Positions 11,078 through 23,900 of a stretch of DNA of 64,000 nt are shown here, in pieces. Position 1 is the stretch's first letter, and each line of letters opens with the position of its first letter. The notes below the pieces were generated by a model. The model made no database searches and was not told the origin of the DNA. It worked only from the letters and a program-made list of their open reading frames with translations. Source of the DNA: Symsagittifera roscoffensis (lineage: Eukaryota > Xenacoelomorpha > Acoela > Convolutidae); the NCBI RefSeq assembly GCF_963678635.1, contig NC_087067.1, positions 36,836,686 to 36,900,685 on the forward strand, given 5' to 3'. The translations under genes and the position numbers were made by a program.

Positions 11078-11120
11078 CTTGTACACTCTTTGTTGTTTTT
11101 CCTCATCTTGACGCAGCATA

Positions 11121-12904
11121 GAGACTTTGACTGGACTTTAGGTTTTGACTGGACTTTAAGGGACTGAACTAATCCATCCAGGATAAGCGGGAATTTTTAA
11201 AATCAGCAAATAAGAAAATATAAAAGACAATTAAATTAATTTAAATTTTAAAATCGAACAGCAAAAAATCAAAAACAAGGAACAATCTCACCCGAGCTCA
11301 ATAAGTCCAGCGGTGCACCACCAGACTCTTCAAACCAGTTCCAGTTTCCCCCCTCCCCACAGAAAGGCACTTGACAGACCTGTCTCTGAAATCCCTCAGA
11401 GGGTGCTCCACAAACAGGCACAAACATCAAACACAACAAATCTATTTTATAAGTTTATCACAACAATTACCCGTGTGTTTATCACTTAGCCGATGTTTTT
11501 ACGACCAAAAGAAAAGTGCGGAGAACTTCTACTTGCGGATGGAGCAACATCAGACGTCCATAAACAACTGGGACTATTCATGCAAACAAACACACTCGTT
11601 GTTAGTTTAAATTCGACGACATATGCTTCCAAACGAACATTTTGAGCGAGCTTTGTTTGTCAGCAGGAACACAATCAGCACATTTTAAATGCTTGATGGA
11701 CTGCGCGTGTCCTACTATGGTAACCGAAGTTAACTGGCTGTAGCAACTGATTGCTGATCAACAGAAAAATGAAATCAAGTTATCGTATCGCAATCAAATA
11801 GATTTTTAAAATTCGGTGATGGTGAAAGACGTGCGTCTAGATATGTTTGATTTCCAAGTGTATTCGCAGGAAGAAATATGGCTATTACAACTGAAGTAAT
11901 TTTATCGCTGTTATTGGGAAAGTCATTAACTTCTGGGGGCCGTGCTGGATATTGGAAGACAGCGAGCAACGTTTTTTGATACCGAAGTCACTATGAACAG
12001 AGAACTGTCAGGACAGTTTAGTTTGACAGTCGATTATCAGCGCTCATTAACTGGATTACCGCAAGATAATGACGTCTGTCTTCTCCTTCCACTAAAGAAT
12101 TTACAGAAAAACGGATTTGACATCTACATCATTTTTTTGGGGCAGGCATCTATCCAAAACTAGCTAAGCTAATCGAAAATGCCAACAAAATCACACCAAC
12201 AGTAAAGTCAGCGCTCGAAAAAATATGAGATTAGGACAGCTGCAAGTTACAGAAAAAACGACGACTAAAAAGAACTGTTGCACTTCTAAGCGCCTCCAGT
12301 TTCAACAAGATTGTATCCTTGGATCTGAAATATTAACACTGGAAACACGGCAGGTTGACATGCTCTAGCGGTTTACTATGGCAACAATTATACCCCACAA
12401 GCAGGATAAAACAATCGCAAACAAAGTGGTACCCTCTCTGATTAGCGCCATTTCCCTGGATTGGCACAGTCGAACATGCCGACCCACTTAAAAAAGGACA
12501 ATAAAGGCATTAGCATCAAATTAGCAATCAAAAGAAGGGTCAAAAATTTCTACAATTTAAATTTTTTTGCCTTGAAAATTACAAGAAAAAGAGACCGAGT
12601 TAACAAGACGAAAATCAGTTAAATAAAAACACGAGAAATACGAAGCCTCTTATCGTGGTAACAAGAAACGATAAAACGCTTATCTGATAGATATCATACG
12701 GAAGGAAGTTCCAGTGGGGCATCCGGAGCAGATCCGTTACCCTCCCGTGCAAGGAAATCGGAGAAGTAACGAGGTGGTGAAGTAACGAGGTGGAGAAGTA
12801 ACGAGACCCGGTGCCCAAAGACTGTGAGAGACTCTTAACACATATTTTTAGCTACTGTAATGCGCTGAATGATTTATTTAACTCCAATACTGTTTAGTAT
12901 TTTA
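11121..12904. other. No gene recognised
   Basis: Only short open frames without motifs are seen. There is a small tandem repeat of TTTGACTGGACTTTA near 11127-11160 and three copies of GAAGTAACGAG at 12764-12812. Confidence 0.5.
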
Positions 12905-13262
12905 GAGCATGAGTAGTTAGAAAAGAGGACAGAGTCAATCCATCTTCAATAATTGGCTCTAAAAACGTAGTAAGTTTTGGTTTTCCAGCCGTGTTTTTAA
13001 TAATAATCATGTAGTCCGGGGATCCGAGACCCAGCCAAGTGGTTATCTTCGCATGTAAACGAAAGCTGATCAAAAGTCGCTTGACTGATGGCCTAAAAAT
13101 GATAACTTTTTACTTAACCCTAAACAGACCAGAAAACTAATTGGCTAGGTGTAGACGGTTAAAAATGAGTAGAATTAGGTTACATGAGGCCTGCCAGTCG
13201 TCAATAGGTACTTTTTCTACGCTCCGTCACTGTGTAATGTCGGAGCGAATGTGACCTCGATT
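12905..13262 (+). repeat. Diverged repeat, copy 2 (mate at 285-660)
   Basis: See 285-660 for the shared blocks. Here it lies upstream of the CR1-like element. Confidence 0.55.
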
Positions 13263-14299
13263 ACCGACCTTTAACAAATTTTCACAAAAAATACTGGAAC
13301 TTCACTTCAGTAAAATTCGTTTTTTTTTCTTGATGACCCCAAACTTAAACTTATTAACTAGTTTCAGAATCGCATAAACAACTTCAATGCAATGCAATGC
13401 AGTTACGCAGAAGATTCTGCTGTTTAGTCGAATTGTATAATTTTTGAACAATTCGCTCCAAATTCTCCAACCATAAAACTTTTGAATCAGATCACCGCCA
13501 TGCGCGAGCAAACACCGAAGAATTACTATCGAATTGTTGATAAACTTCTTCTATCACCTGATACAATAAACTCATCAAAAATCTGGACAAGAATTCGTTT
13601 GCCTGCGTTCTCCGAGAAGCCAAATATCAGATGAAAATTATGAAGAGCTTCAAATATCCCATTAAAAAAAAGATGATGAAATTTCATTAAATGTCGAGTG
13701 GATCAAAACTGTGACTTCTGAAACTCATGAGATAGAAGAAGTGCTCAAGCCTGTTGAAGCAGCAAAAAAAGAACTTGCGGAAAAAAGGCGAAAAAGAGCA
13801 AAGGGCCACCGAACATGCTACAATTCTGAATAAAAAGAGAACGTATGAGTTTGACCGAAGGCAGCAAACACGTGTACCTGGTATCAAAGAAATGGAAAAC
13901 GCCAATGTAGCCGAGCACCAAACTGATCATGACCACACCCAAATTGTGGGAGATATTGAAGTTTCTAAAAGTCGACTCTACAATTACGCAAATCCGGTGA
14001 CTTGGGAAAACCACGGGACATAGATCGGGGAACCGAATAATCTTAGCTACACTGTGAACGATATTCTCAGCACAACTTGAGCTCTCAAGGGCCAAGAGTC
14101 TGAAAGCATACAAGGAATTGTATGTATTGGATGACAATGAGATGGCGATTGAAAACAAACTACTGAAATTACGGAGACAAGTCCTCGATGAAGGCGCTGT
14201 TAGACACAAACTGAAAAAAAATCATCGAAGCTGCTGTACGACGATATCGAGATAAAGGTGATTGAAGCTTTTAACGTCGACGCTCAAGAATCATATTCA

Positions 14300-14990
14300 A
14301 CTGACTTGAAAATTATAACCATCAATGCTCGTAGCCTTATAAAACTTGGAAGAAGACCTGCTTTTAGCAAAGCAATTGCACTTAGCAACCCTGATATTAT
14401 TCACTGTGACTGAAACTTGGTGGACCGATAGTTTCTCTAATGAAGAACTCCTACATCAAAACTATCATCTATAACGCTAAGAGAGATCAACTACATCTTC
14501 CAGCAAACATGGAGGAGTTGTAAATGGAGTTAAACGCCAGTTGTAACACTACTCTGTGACTACTGGTGATCTTGACGACACCGTAGCTTGTCGGATCGAC
14601 ACGTATCTGCTCTATTGGATTTTCTGTGCTTATAACCCAACAATGGGAAGCTCATACAAGTGGACTGAATCAGAGTGGGATATCTTCTTTGAAGCTATCG
14701 CAGCCGAGCCGAAACGAAATCTGAATCTAGTGGGAGATTGAAACCTGAATAATATCAACTGGAGAACTTCATGCCCGCAAGACAGCTACGAAAAAATGAT
14801 TGTTGACTCACTCGACTTACGCAGAATGTGGACTTCTTGACTACTAATGCGATCACTTTCGACCTTAGGCTAGTCAATATCAACTTTGTATTGACAATTG
14901 AAAACGACTATCAGTTCGATCGAACTTATACCTCATCAGCAAATAGACGCATGTCAGATCACTAAGCAGTTTCTATGGTAATTGAGGGAT
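14300..14990 (+). pseudogene. APE-type endonuclease domain fragment
   Basis: Frame-shifting translation gives LKIITINARSLIKLGRR near 14308-14360 (the N-terminal NARSL block), ALSNPDIIHCD, WIFCAYNPTMGSSYKW (14620-14665), RNLNLVGD followed by a stop and NLNNINW. These are the block order of apurinic-like endonucleases of CR1/Jockey elements, which nick target DNA for target-primed reverse transcription. Several stops are present. Confidence 0.6.
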
Positions 14991-15329
14991 CATAACCATC
15001 TGGCCGGAAACTTGATAGAGTACTTACCTACTGTAAAGCTGACTATGATGGTATACAGATAGCCTTGATAGAGCAGCGTTTCAGGGAAATCTGCTGGTCA
15101 AATCCGAACAAATTTTCGTACGAATGGATTTCATGGCTTTCACCGAAACTCTAAATGAGAGTTACACCTCAAAACAGTCATAGAACAAAACTCAAACCGT
15201 GGATTTCCAGTGAAACTTAATGCAAATTGAAAAAAACTTGAAGCAATTGCACGCGAACTGAAACACAAAGAGACACAAGACTGCTCGTATCAGGGCGATG
15301 CCCTGAATGTTCCGACTGCCTTTTAAGGT

Positions 15330-15790
15330 TTATGGAGCAGTAATAATATTTAAAAATTCAATGAAATAAAACAAAATGAAAAATTTTTTTTTCTAAAATT
15401 TGAAATTTTTTATGAAAATCATCCCCCCACACGCCATTTAAAGTACAAAAGGATAAATTTTACTCCTTGTAACTAACCAATTATTGCAAATAAGCTTCTT
15501 TTAACCAATTTGGAACGATTTCTAAGACAGATTAACTCTCCGCTTACGCGTTAATAGCGCGAAATATATCGCACATTAATTGTCCCTAATTGGCCAAAAT
15601 GGCAATCTTTAAACCCCCGTAACTTTACGAAAAATGATCACAGGTGAAATATCTTTTCAAATTTGAGCTCAGGACAACAATACCTTTCGAATGATATAAA
15701 AAAATTCCGTCAAAAATGGCTAGTTAAAAAGTCGAAATTTGTCTGAACAAAAAAAAACCCACCCCGAGCACAAATATTCCGTTACTTTCG
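15330..15790. other. Non-coding insertion in the CR1-like ORF2
   Basis: Endonuclease-RT linker coding is recognisable before about 15320 and resumes near 15830 with RPLFKYFKSLRKGSD and VHWGNKSAS (15900-16000). The 0.5 kb between is AT-rich, without open frames. I found no terminal repeats. Confidence 0.4.
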
Positions 15791-16189
15791 TATCGAAAGT
15801 CGGAACAATAAGTAACCCGAGTAAAGCTTGCAAGCGAACAAATAGCATTCAGATAAGCCTGCGAAGAACACCAAGCCAGTTTATGAAAGTAACCTCGCCA
15901 ATAGTCGCAGTTCGCGCCCACTGTTCAAGTACTTCAAGTCATTGAGGAAAGGCAGCGACATTCCGGAATCAGTTCACTGGGGTAACAAATCAGCTTCAAC
16001 GAAGTCATCACAGCCAAACTTGTTCAATGCATATTTTCAATCGGTGTTTACCATAAATCGAGACTGCGCATTCAAAAAGGACCTGCTTCAGAAATTTTTT
16101 TGACATTTCAGAGGAAACATTTCTGAGTATCCTTGGATGATTGGACGAAAGCAAGTCGAAAGGCCTGATGCATTAATATACCCTTCTTA

Positions 16190-16510
16190 ACGTTTGTTAG
16201 GCTACGTAAGGGGCTCACTTTGGTATAATTATGTCTGAGATCAACTGGGTGTTTTTGGCGTAATTTTTGATTAACTAAGAAAAGCCAAAATGACCCATTT
16301 TTGGGGTAAAATTTTGGGCCCGAATTTTGAAAAACGAATTACATCATATTAATTCTGCTAAAATTTTAAGCAAGTTTTGTCTTCCTAAGTTTTCACCTAA
16401 ACTCAACCCAATTTGAGAAAAACGCGTTTTTAATTTCAAGTTTAGCTCGTTTTGTCCGGTTAATTTAAATTAGTCTCGCAAATTTTTAGACGTGCGTTTT
16501 TTATGCTGTA
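16190..16510. mobile_element. Possible MITE-like insertion
   Basis: A non-coding AT-rich block splits the linker from the RT. CTGGGTGT near 16245 and ACACCCAG near 16505 could be short terminal inverted repeats. The arms are only 8 bp and no target duplication is clear. Confidence 0.2.
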
Positions 16511-16516
16511 CACCCA

Positions 16517-16920
16517 GTGATAGTGTCCCATCTAGATGCATCAAAACATGGCTTCCGGCGATATCACTCAACATTAACACAAATTTTGGTATATTTGGAC
16601 GCTGTATACACGGGGGTTAATTCTATTTTGACTAATCAAGCTGTCTATCTCGTTTTTACTAAAGCTTTCGACAGTATAAATCATGTTGTCCTGATTATGA
16701 AACTCCAAAAACTTGGTATCACTGGGAAGACTCTGAATGTTATTCGAAGCTACTTGAGTAACAGAAAACAACTTGTGGATATAGATGGATACCAGTTTGG
16801 ATGTTTATGTGAAACAAGTGGAGTTCAATAAGGCTCACTATTGGGGCCACTACTTTTTCTTAGTTTATGTTTACGATCTTCCTGATAGAATAGTCAATCA
16901 AACTTTCTCTTTCGCTGAAG
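16517..16920 (+). pseudogene. CR1-like RT fragment
   Basis: The reading contains SKHGFRRYHSTLTQILVYLD, VFTKAFDSINHVVLI (palm Asp), LGITGKTLNVIRSYLSNRKQ and SGVQ followed by a stop and GSLLGPLLFL, the usual SGVPQGS block with Pro-Gln replaced by Gln-stop. It stops at SFAD where the LTR of the Gypsy element begins. The 270 bp from 16651 to 16920 are repeated at 20323-20592 because of the tandem duplication. Confidence 0.7.
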
Positions 16921-17284
16921 TGTTGAAGTCATATGTTTGGAATATCAAAAGATTGTAAATAAGTTGTATGTTTAGTTCAACTGTTAGGCATCAAATCGAA
17001 ATCTTACTGCACTGTTTTATTTCAGATCAGAACAGACGTTAGAGATCACAAGGTCAAAGGAGCAGGTCTCTAGACAGAAAGAAAACAATTGATGGCATTT
17101 ACATAAACTTAAAACTGGTCCCTATCTCATTCGGGCAACCACAAATAAATTTTAACTTGTATAAAACTTATCAACTTGTATTTTTATCCTTGCAAACTCA
17201 TGTTACATATCATTGTCAGTTTTACTTGAGTTTTTCGGCAAACAGTTTAACTTGAGTTTTCAGGCAAACTTGCCAAACCTCTCA
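16921..17284 (-). repeat. Gypsy 3' LTR, unit 1
   Basis: On the minus strand it begins TGAGAGGTTTGG and ends CTTCAACA. The outer end is where CR1-like coding stops, and the inner end abuts a purine tract. The 364-bp length is inferred; no 5' LTR remains in the window to confirm the ends. Confidence 0.55.
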
Positions 17285-17302
17285 TTTAGGTTTTTTCTTT
17301 TC
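17285..17302 (-). promoter_or_regulatory. Gypsy polypurine tract
   Basis: On the minus strand it reads GAAAAGAAAAAACCTAAA directly before the presumed LTR TG. Such tracts prime plus-strand DNA synthesis. It is repeated in unit 2 at 20957-20974. Confidence 0.5.
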
Positions 17303-17338
17303 GATCTGCGTTATGTTACTTGTTTTGTATGCGATGGA

Positions 17339-20322
17339 TCATGACACCCCCATCTTATCAACACCACGTCGCTGCCGCGTTGATTTTCTTGTCCCCTCTG
17401 CGTTTTTCTTCCGACTTCCTTCGACGGTCTTTGGCGTTCGCGTGACCACTGTATCCGACGGTTCAATTACGTCCTTATTCGCCGCAGTCTTTTCCGCCTC
17501 GTCCTCCTCGACTGTCCAATCGCTCATGTCATTCTCCTCACTCTCGTCCTCGCTATATTCTACAATTCTCGGTTTTGCTGCCTTTTTCGCCTGTCCCATT
17601 GCGAATTTTTCCTTTTCCGCTTTTCGTTTGAATTTCGTGGGTACACTTGGACCCGGGATGCTTTTTGCGGGCTCACTTGGACCCGGGGTGCTCTTTCCGG
17701 TTTCACTTGGACCCGGTGTAATTTTGCGGTACTTGCTGGGACCCGGGGTGCACGCGTCGTACAAATCCTTGATTTGGCTTTCCTCAGCCGCTGTTCTAAA
17801 AGAAACACCACTTCGTCTTAATAACGCCCCTTTTTCCATTTTCACAGTATGATCAGTTAATTTATCGATTTTCAATGGTAAACGTTTATACCTCCTTGGA
17901 TCCTTAGGGTCTGTTTTCCCCGTTTTTTGGTAGACTGTTGTTGAGCTAGCCTTGGGCCGTTTTAGCCCTCCTGGTTGCTTTGAAACCTTATCTGCCATCT
18001 CAGTGGCCTTGGGATCCCTGTCAGTTATCTCATCATCATCCAAAATCCTTGGGGTTTTTCGTTGCTCAGGTGCGTATACTAGGTCGCTTCTCTTTTCCCA
18101 ATCCAGGGTCAGCTCCACCTCAGGGAGATTACTTGCCTTGTCTAAACAAGATAGCTTCGGATTAACAACATTATTCCAATTTAGATTTTTCAATGATGGT
18201 GTTTTTGTTAAATTTCGAAACGCCGTATTTGCTTCTCTTCCATGATATGCTTCAAAGGGTGTTAGTTTAGTCTTAGAATGTGGCACAAAACGTAAAGCGC
18301 TGAGTGCTCGAGATATCATTTCCCCAAATTTGTAATTTTTATTTTCCTGGAGATAAGTGAGCACGTAATTTTTTTATCGATCCAATTGTTCTTTCGACCA
18401 TTCCCGTTGCGCGATGATCCTTAACTGGAGATTTGATTAGTTCAATGCCTTCATAGTTACAGAAACTTTGAATGTCATTCGAGAAAAACCCCGTTGCCTG
18501 ATCCATATGCAACTTCCTTGGGTGTCCATGAGTATTTATGTACTTCCTTAGGAACTTTAAGCCATTTTTAGATTTGTTACTTGAGTATATATATGCTGAC
18601 GGCCAGTGCGAAAAAGTATCTACTGCCACGAGTACATATTTCTTTCTACCCCTTACATAATTGACTGGGCCCCAGAAATCTAATTGGACCAAATCGTTTG
18701 GTTCTTTAGGTACATAAGTTACCCCAATATCACGTTTCGGGATATCCGGTTTGAGATTTTTACCTGCTTCTACGCAGCTTTTGCAGTACTTTGCCGTTGC
18801 GGCAATATTTCGGTGCATCAAAGGGATCCACACATCCTTTGCGGCCGCGAACATCTTATCTCGTCCATGGTGCTGAAAGTGTAGGCGGTTGAGGACTGCT
18901 GAAGACATGTCCTTAGGTATAGCCAAACGGCCGTCCATCCACAAACAGTTTTCCCGTACTGCGAAGTCATTATAGTGTTGGGCGTAATATGGTCCTAGTT
19001 TAGTGATGATTTCTCGGGCTCTTGGGTTTCTGTCTCTGATCGCGTCACGTATGGTCTTCATGATGGGGTCCTTCTCCAGATTAGCCTCGACTAACTTTAG
19101 ACTCAAAATTTCCGGATGTTCCAATTTTCTGACAACTTTACTGTCCGACGGTATTATGGAGTACACCCATTTATCGCTCTGTACTAATGGGTAGGATAAC
19201 CCTGGGAACTAATGAGGGAATGAGATAATAGTGTTGGATTTCTTCGAATTTACTTGTTTTCTATCAATAATTTCGGGCTGTATTAACTCAATATCCGAGT
19301 CCGAACTGACAGAACTGAGACTGGGGGGTTGATTTAAACGATTAAGTACAAAGTTAAGGTTAACGTCTCCAGAATTTGTTGATGTATTTACAATAGCAGA
19401 GGTAATTTGATCGTGTTTTTCAGGTGAATTTATTGAGTTTTTACTATTCATGTTATTCATATCTTGTATTTTTCGAATTGAAATTGCGTAGCGAGAACGA
19501 TGTCTGAATTTTCTTCTTTGATATTTGCATATTTCCGCCGGTATGCAAATCTCTTGAATCTGATTGGTCAACCGTCGGTTGCATGCAAACACGCCCTCTA
19601 GTGAGCGTTTAATTTCACTGTGAGTATTTGCATATTCAATTGTTCTTGTATTCTCATTGGATGCTACAAGTGTCGTTATGTCAAGGTATGAATGATCGCC
19701 CTCTACCGCCGGTAATGGCTGTAGATATTTCACATTTCGACCCCTAGGCTTCATTTGAGCCTTAGGATTTAGAGCTTCATTTATCATTTTTATTTTCGCT
19801 ACTATAAAGCTTTCATCGTAACGACTGGTCTCGGGTGCCGCTGCAGATGGAAACCGGGACAAATAATCTGCCATTCCCATTTTAGACCCCTGTCTGTGTT
19901 CAACTTTAAAATCGTACGGCACTAACCGATCGTACCAACGCGTTAGTCGGCTGAAAAACGTTTTATTTCCTTTCGGAGATGAATTTAATAACGTTAGCAG
20001 GGCCTTATGGTCCGAAATAACTGTGAAATAACGGCCATACATGTATTTCGAAAATGTTCCGTAGCCCACACTACCGCAAGTAATTCTAATTCGTTCGTGG
20101 AGTATTTTTTCTCAGCCGGGTTAAGATAACGCGATGCATTCGAAATGGGATGCCACCCTGATGCCCCATACTGTTCTAACACGGCCCCCAAATCATCGTG
20201 ACTAGCGTCACAAATAATTCTAGTCTCCCGGTGAATGTCGAAATGTCGTAACTCGACAATATTTTTCACTCGCGATTTTAAATGTTGGAATGCATTTTCG
20301 CAAACGTTAGTCCAAAAAAAAT
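17339..20322 (-). pseudogene. Gypsy pol 3' half, duplicated copy
   Basis: Starts abruptly within RNase H (FVWTNVCENAFQHLK) at the duplication junction. It continues through RNase H, integrase (HHCC; LVQLDFWGPV; VERTIGSIK) and a C-terminal tail ending at 17339. Defects here but not in the other copy are a one-base loss near 20036 and a TAG at about 19209 in place of a Gln codon. The T7 frameshift at 18369-18375 is shared. The tail (18364-17339) is one intact frame of 341 codons. Confidence 0.75.
17642..17760 (-). repeat. Minisatellite, four 10-residue PGPS repeats
   Basis: Four ~30-bp units encode repeats of the pattern (T/I)PGPSxxxKx in the C-terminal tail of the Gypsy pol. The same array is at 21313-21432 in unit 2. 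Confidence 0.8.
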
Positions 20323-20592
20323 CGTTTTTACTAAAGTTTTCGACAGTATAAATCATGTTGTCCTGATTATGAAACTCCAAAAACTTGGTATCACTGGGAA
20401 GACTCTGAATGTTATTCGAAGCTACTTGAGTAACAGAAAACAACTTGTGGATATAGATGGATACCAGTTTGGATGTTTATGTGAAACAAGTGGAGTTCAA
20501 TAAGGCTCACTATTGGGGCCACTACTTTTTCTTAGTTTATGTTTACGATCTTCCTGATAGAATAGTCAATCAAACTTTCTCTTTCGCTGAAG

Positions 20593-20956
20593 TGTTGAAG
20601 TCGTATGTTTGGAATATCAAAAGATTGTAAATAAGTTGTATGTTTAGCTCAACTGTTAGGCATCAAATCGAAATCTTACTGCACTGTTTTATTTCAGATC
20701 AGAACAGACGTTAGAGATCACAAGGTCAAAGGAGCAAGTCTCTAGACAGAAAGAAAACAATTGATGGCATTTACATAAACTTAAAACTGGTCCCTATCTC
20801 ATTCGGGCAAGCACAAATAAATTTTAACTTGTATAAAACTTATCAACTTGTATTTTTATCCTTGCAAATTCATGTTACATATCATTGTCAGTTTTACTTG
20901 AGTTTTTCGGCAAACAGTTTAACTTGAGTTTTCAGGCAAACTTGCCAAACCTCTCA
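20593..20956 (-). repeat. Gypsy 3' LTR, unit 2
   Basis: Duplicate of 16921-17284. It is the LTR that belongs to the longer Gypsy copy to its right. Confidence 0.55.
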
Positions 20957-20982
20957 TTTAGGTTTTTTCCTTTCGATCTGCG

Positions 20983-23900
20983 TTATGTTACTTGTTTTGT
21001 ATGCGATGGATCATGACACCCCCATCTTATCAACACCACGTCGCTGCGCGTTGATTTTCTTGTCCCCTCTGCGTTTTTCTTCCGACTTCCTTCGACGGTC
21101 TTTGGCGTTCGCGTGACCACTGTATCCGACGGTTCAATTACGTCCTTACTCACCGCAGTCTTTTCCGCCTCGTCCTCCTCGACTGTCCAATCGCTCATGT
21201 CATTCTCCTCACTCTCGTCCTCGCTATATTCTACAATTCTCGGTTTTGCTGCCTTTTTCGCCTGTCCCATTGCGAATTTTTCCTTTTCCGCTTTTCGTTT
21301 GAATTTCGTGGGTGTACTTGGACCCGGGATGCTTTTTGCGGGCTCACTTGGACCCGGGGTGCTCTTTCCGGTTTCACTTGGACCCGGTGTGTTTTTGCGG
21401 TACTTGCTGGGACCCGGGGTGCACGCGTCGTACAAATCCTTGATTTGGCTTTCCTCAGCCGCTGTTCTAAAAGAAACACCACTTCGTCTTAATAACGCCC
21501 CTTTTTCCATTTTCACAGTATGATCAGTTAATTTATCGATTTTCAATGGTAAACGTTTATACCTCCTTGGATCCTTGGGGTCTGTTTTCCCCGTTTTTTG
21601 GTAGACTGTTGTTGAGCTAGCCTTGGGCCGTTTTAGCCCTCCTGGTTGCTTTGAAACTTTATCTGCCATCTCAGTGGCCTTGGGATCCCTGTCAGTTATC
21701 TCATCATCATCCAAAATCCTTGGGGTTTTTCGTTGCTCAGGTGCGTATACTAGGTCGCTTCTCTATTCCCAATCCAGGGTCAGCTCCACCTCAGGGAGAT
21801 TACTTGCCTTGTCTAAACAAGATAGCTTCGGATTAACAACATTATTCCAATTTAGATTTTTCAATGATGGTGTTTTTGTTAAATTTCGAAACGCCGTATT
21901 TGCTTCTCTTCCATGATATGCTTCAAAGGGTGTTAGTTTAGTCTTAGAATGTGGCACAAAACGTAAAGCGCTGAGTGCTCGAGATATCATTTCCCCAAAT
22001 TTGTAATTTTTATTTTCCTGGAGATAAGTGAGCACGTAATTTTTTTATCGATCCAATTGTTCTTTCGACCATTCCCGTTGCGCGATGATCCTTAACTGGA
22101 GATTTGATTAGTTCAATGCCTTCATAGTTACAGAAACTTTGAATGTCATTCGAGAAAAACCCCGTTGCCTGATCCATATGCAACTTCCTTGGGTGTCCAT
22201 GAGTATTTATGTACTTCCTTAGGAACTTTAAGACATTTTTAGATTTGTTACTTGAGCATATATATGCTGACGACCAGTGCGAAAAAGTATCTACTGCCAC
22301 CAATACATATTTCTTTCTACCCCTTACATAATTGACTGGGCCCCAGAAATCTAATTGGACCAAATCGTTTGGTTCTTTAGGTACATAAGTTACCCCAATA
22401 TCACGTTTCGGGATATCCGGTTTGAGATTTTTACCTGCTTCTAGGCAGCTTTTGCAGTACTTTGCCGTTGCGGCAATATTTCGGTGCATCAAAGGGATCC
22501 ACACATCCTTTGCGGCCGCGAACATCTTATCTCGTCCATGGTGCTGAAAGTGTAGGCTGTTGAGGACTGCTGAAGACATGTCCTTAGGTATAGCCAAACG
22601 GCCGTCCATCCACAAACAGTTTTCCCGTACTGCGAAGTCATTATAGTGTTGGGCGTAATATGGTCCTAGTTTAGTGATGATTTCTCGGGCTCTTGGGTTT
22701 CTGTCTCTGATCGCGTCACGTATGGTCTTCATGATGGGGTCCTTCTCCAGATTAGCCTCGACTAACTTTAGACTCAAAATTTCCGGATGTTCCAATTTTC
22801 TGACAACTTTACTGTCCGACGGTATTATGGAGTACACCCATTTATCGCTCTGTACTAATGGGTAGGATAACCCTGGGAACTGATGAGGGAATGAGATAAT
22901 AGTGTTGGATTTCTTCGAATTTACTTGTTTTCTATCAATAATTTCGGGCGGTATTAACTCAATATCCGAGTCCGCACTGACAGAACTGAGACTGGGGGGT
23001 TGATTTAAACGATTAAGTACAAGGTTAAGGTTAACGTCTCCAGAATTTGTTGATGTATTTACAATAGCAGAGGTAATTTGATCGTGTTTTTCAGGTGAAT
23101 TTATTGAGTTTTTACTATTCATGTTATTCATATCTTGTATTTTTCGAATTGAAATTGCGTAGCGAGAACGATGTCTGAATTTTCTTCTTTGATATTTGCA
23201 TATTTTCGCCGGTATGCAAATCTCTTGAATCTGATTGGTCAACCGTCGGTTGCATGCAAACACGCCCTCTAGTGAGCGTTTAATTTCACTGTGAGTATTT
23301 GCATATTCAATTGTTCTTGTATTCTCATTGGATGCTACAAGTGTCGTTATGTCAAGGTATGACTGATCGCCCTCTACCGCCGGTAATGGCTGTAGATATT
23401 TCACATTTCGACCCCTAGGCTTCATTTGAGCCTTAGGATTTAGAGCTTCATTTATCATTTTTATTTTCGCTACTATAAAGCTTTCATCGTAACGACTGGT
23501 CTCGGGTGCCGCTGCAGATGGAAACCGGGACAAATAATCTGCCATTCCCATTTTAGACCCCTGTCTGTGTTCAACTTTAAAATCGTACGGCACTAACCGA
23601 TCGTACCAACGCGTTAGTCGGCTGAAAAACGTTTTATTTCCTTTCGGAGATGAATTTAATAACGTTAGCAGGGCCTTATGGTCCGAAATAACTGTGAAAT
23701 AACGGCCATATATGTAATTTCGAAAATGTTCCGTAGCCCACACTACCGCAAGTAATTCTAATTCGTTCGTGGAGTATTTTTTCTCAGCCGGGTTAAGATA
23801 ACGCGATGCATTCGAAATGGGATGCCACCCTGATGCCCCATACTGTTCTAACACGGCCCCCAAACCATCGTGACTAGCGTCACAAATAATTCTAGTCTCC

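Larger units (their letters stand above)
9640..11120 (-). mobile_element. Inverted, internally deleted copy of N1
   Basis: Read on the minus strand this matches 682-2230 of N1, then jumps to the N1 3' flank (about 3740-3860). The deletion of roughly 1.5 kb removes the end of the RT and the whole C-terminal domain. The catalytic YLDD region (9860-9900) is degraded. Confidence 0.75.
13600..16920 (+). mobile_element. Decayed CR1/Jockey-like non-LTR retrotransposon
   Basis: An endonuclease region and an RT region in this order on the plus strand, with a linker between them, fit a CR1/Jockey-type ORF2. The reading frame is broken by many stops. Two non-coding stretches (about 15330-15790 and 16190-16510) interrupt it, and the Gypsy 3' LTR at 16921 cuts it inside the RT palm just before the expected second Asp of the FADD box. 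The 3' part is not found elsewhere in the window. Confidence 0.65.

Noticed and set aside
17313..17852. Plus-strand ORF with LGPGV repeats
   Set aside because: Mirror image of the PGPS minisatellite in the Gypsy tail.
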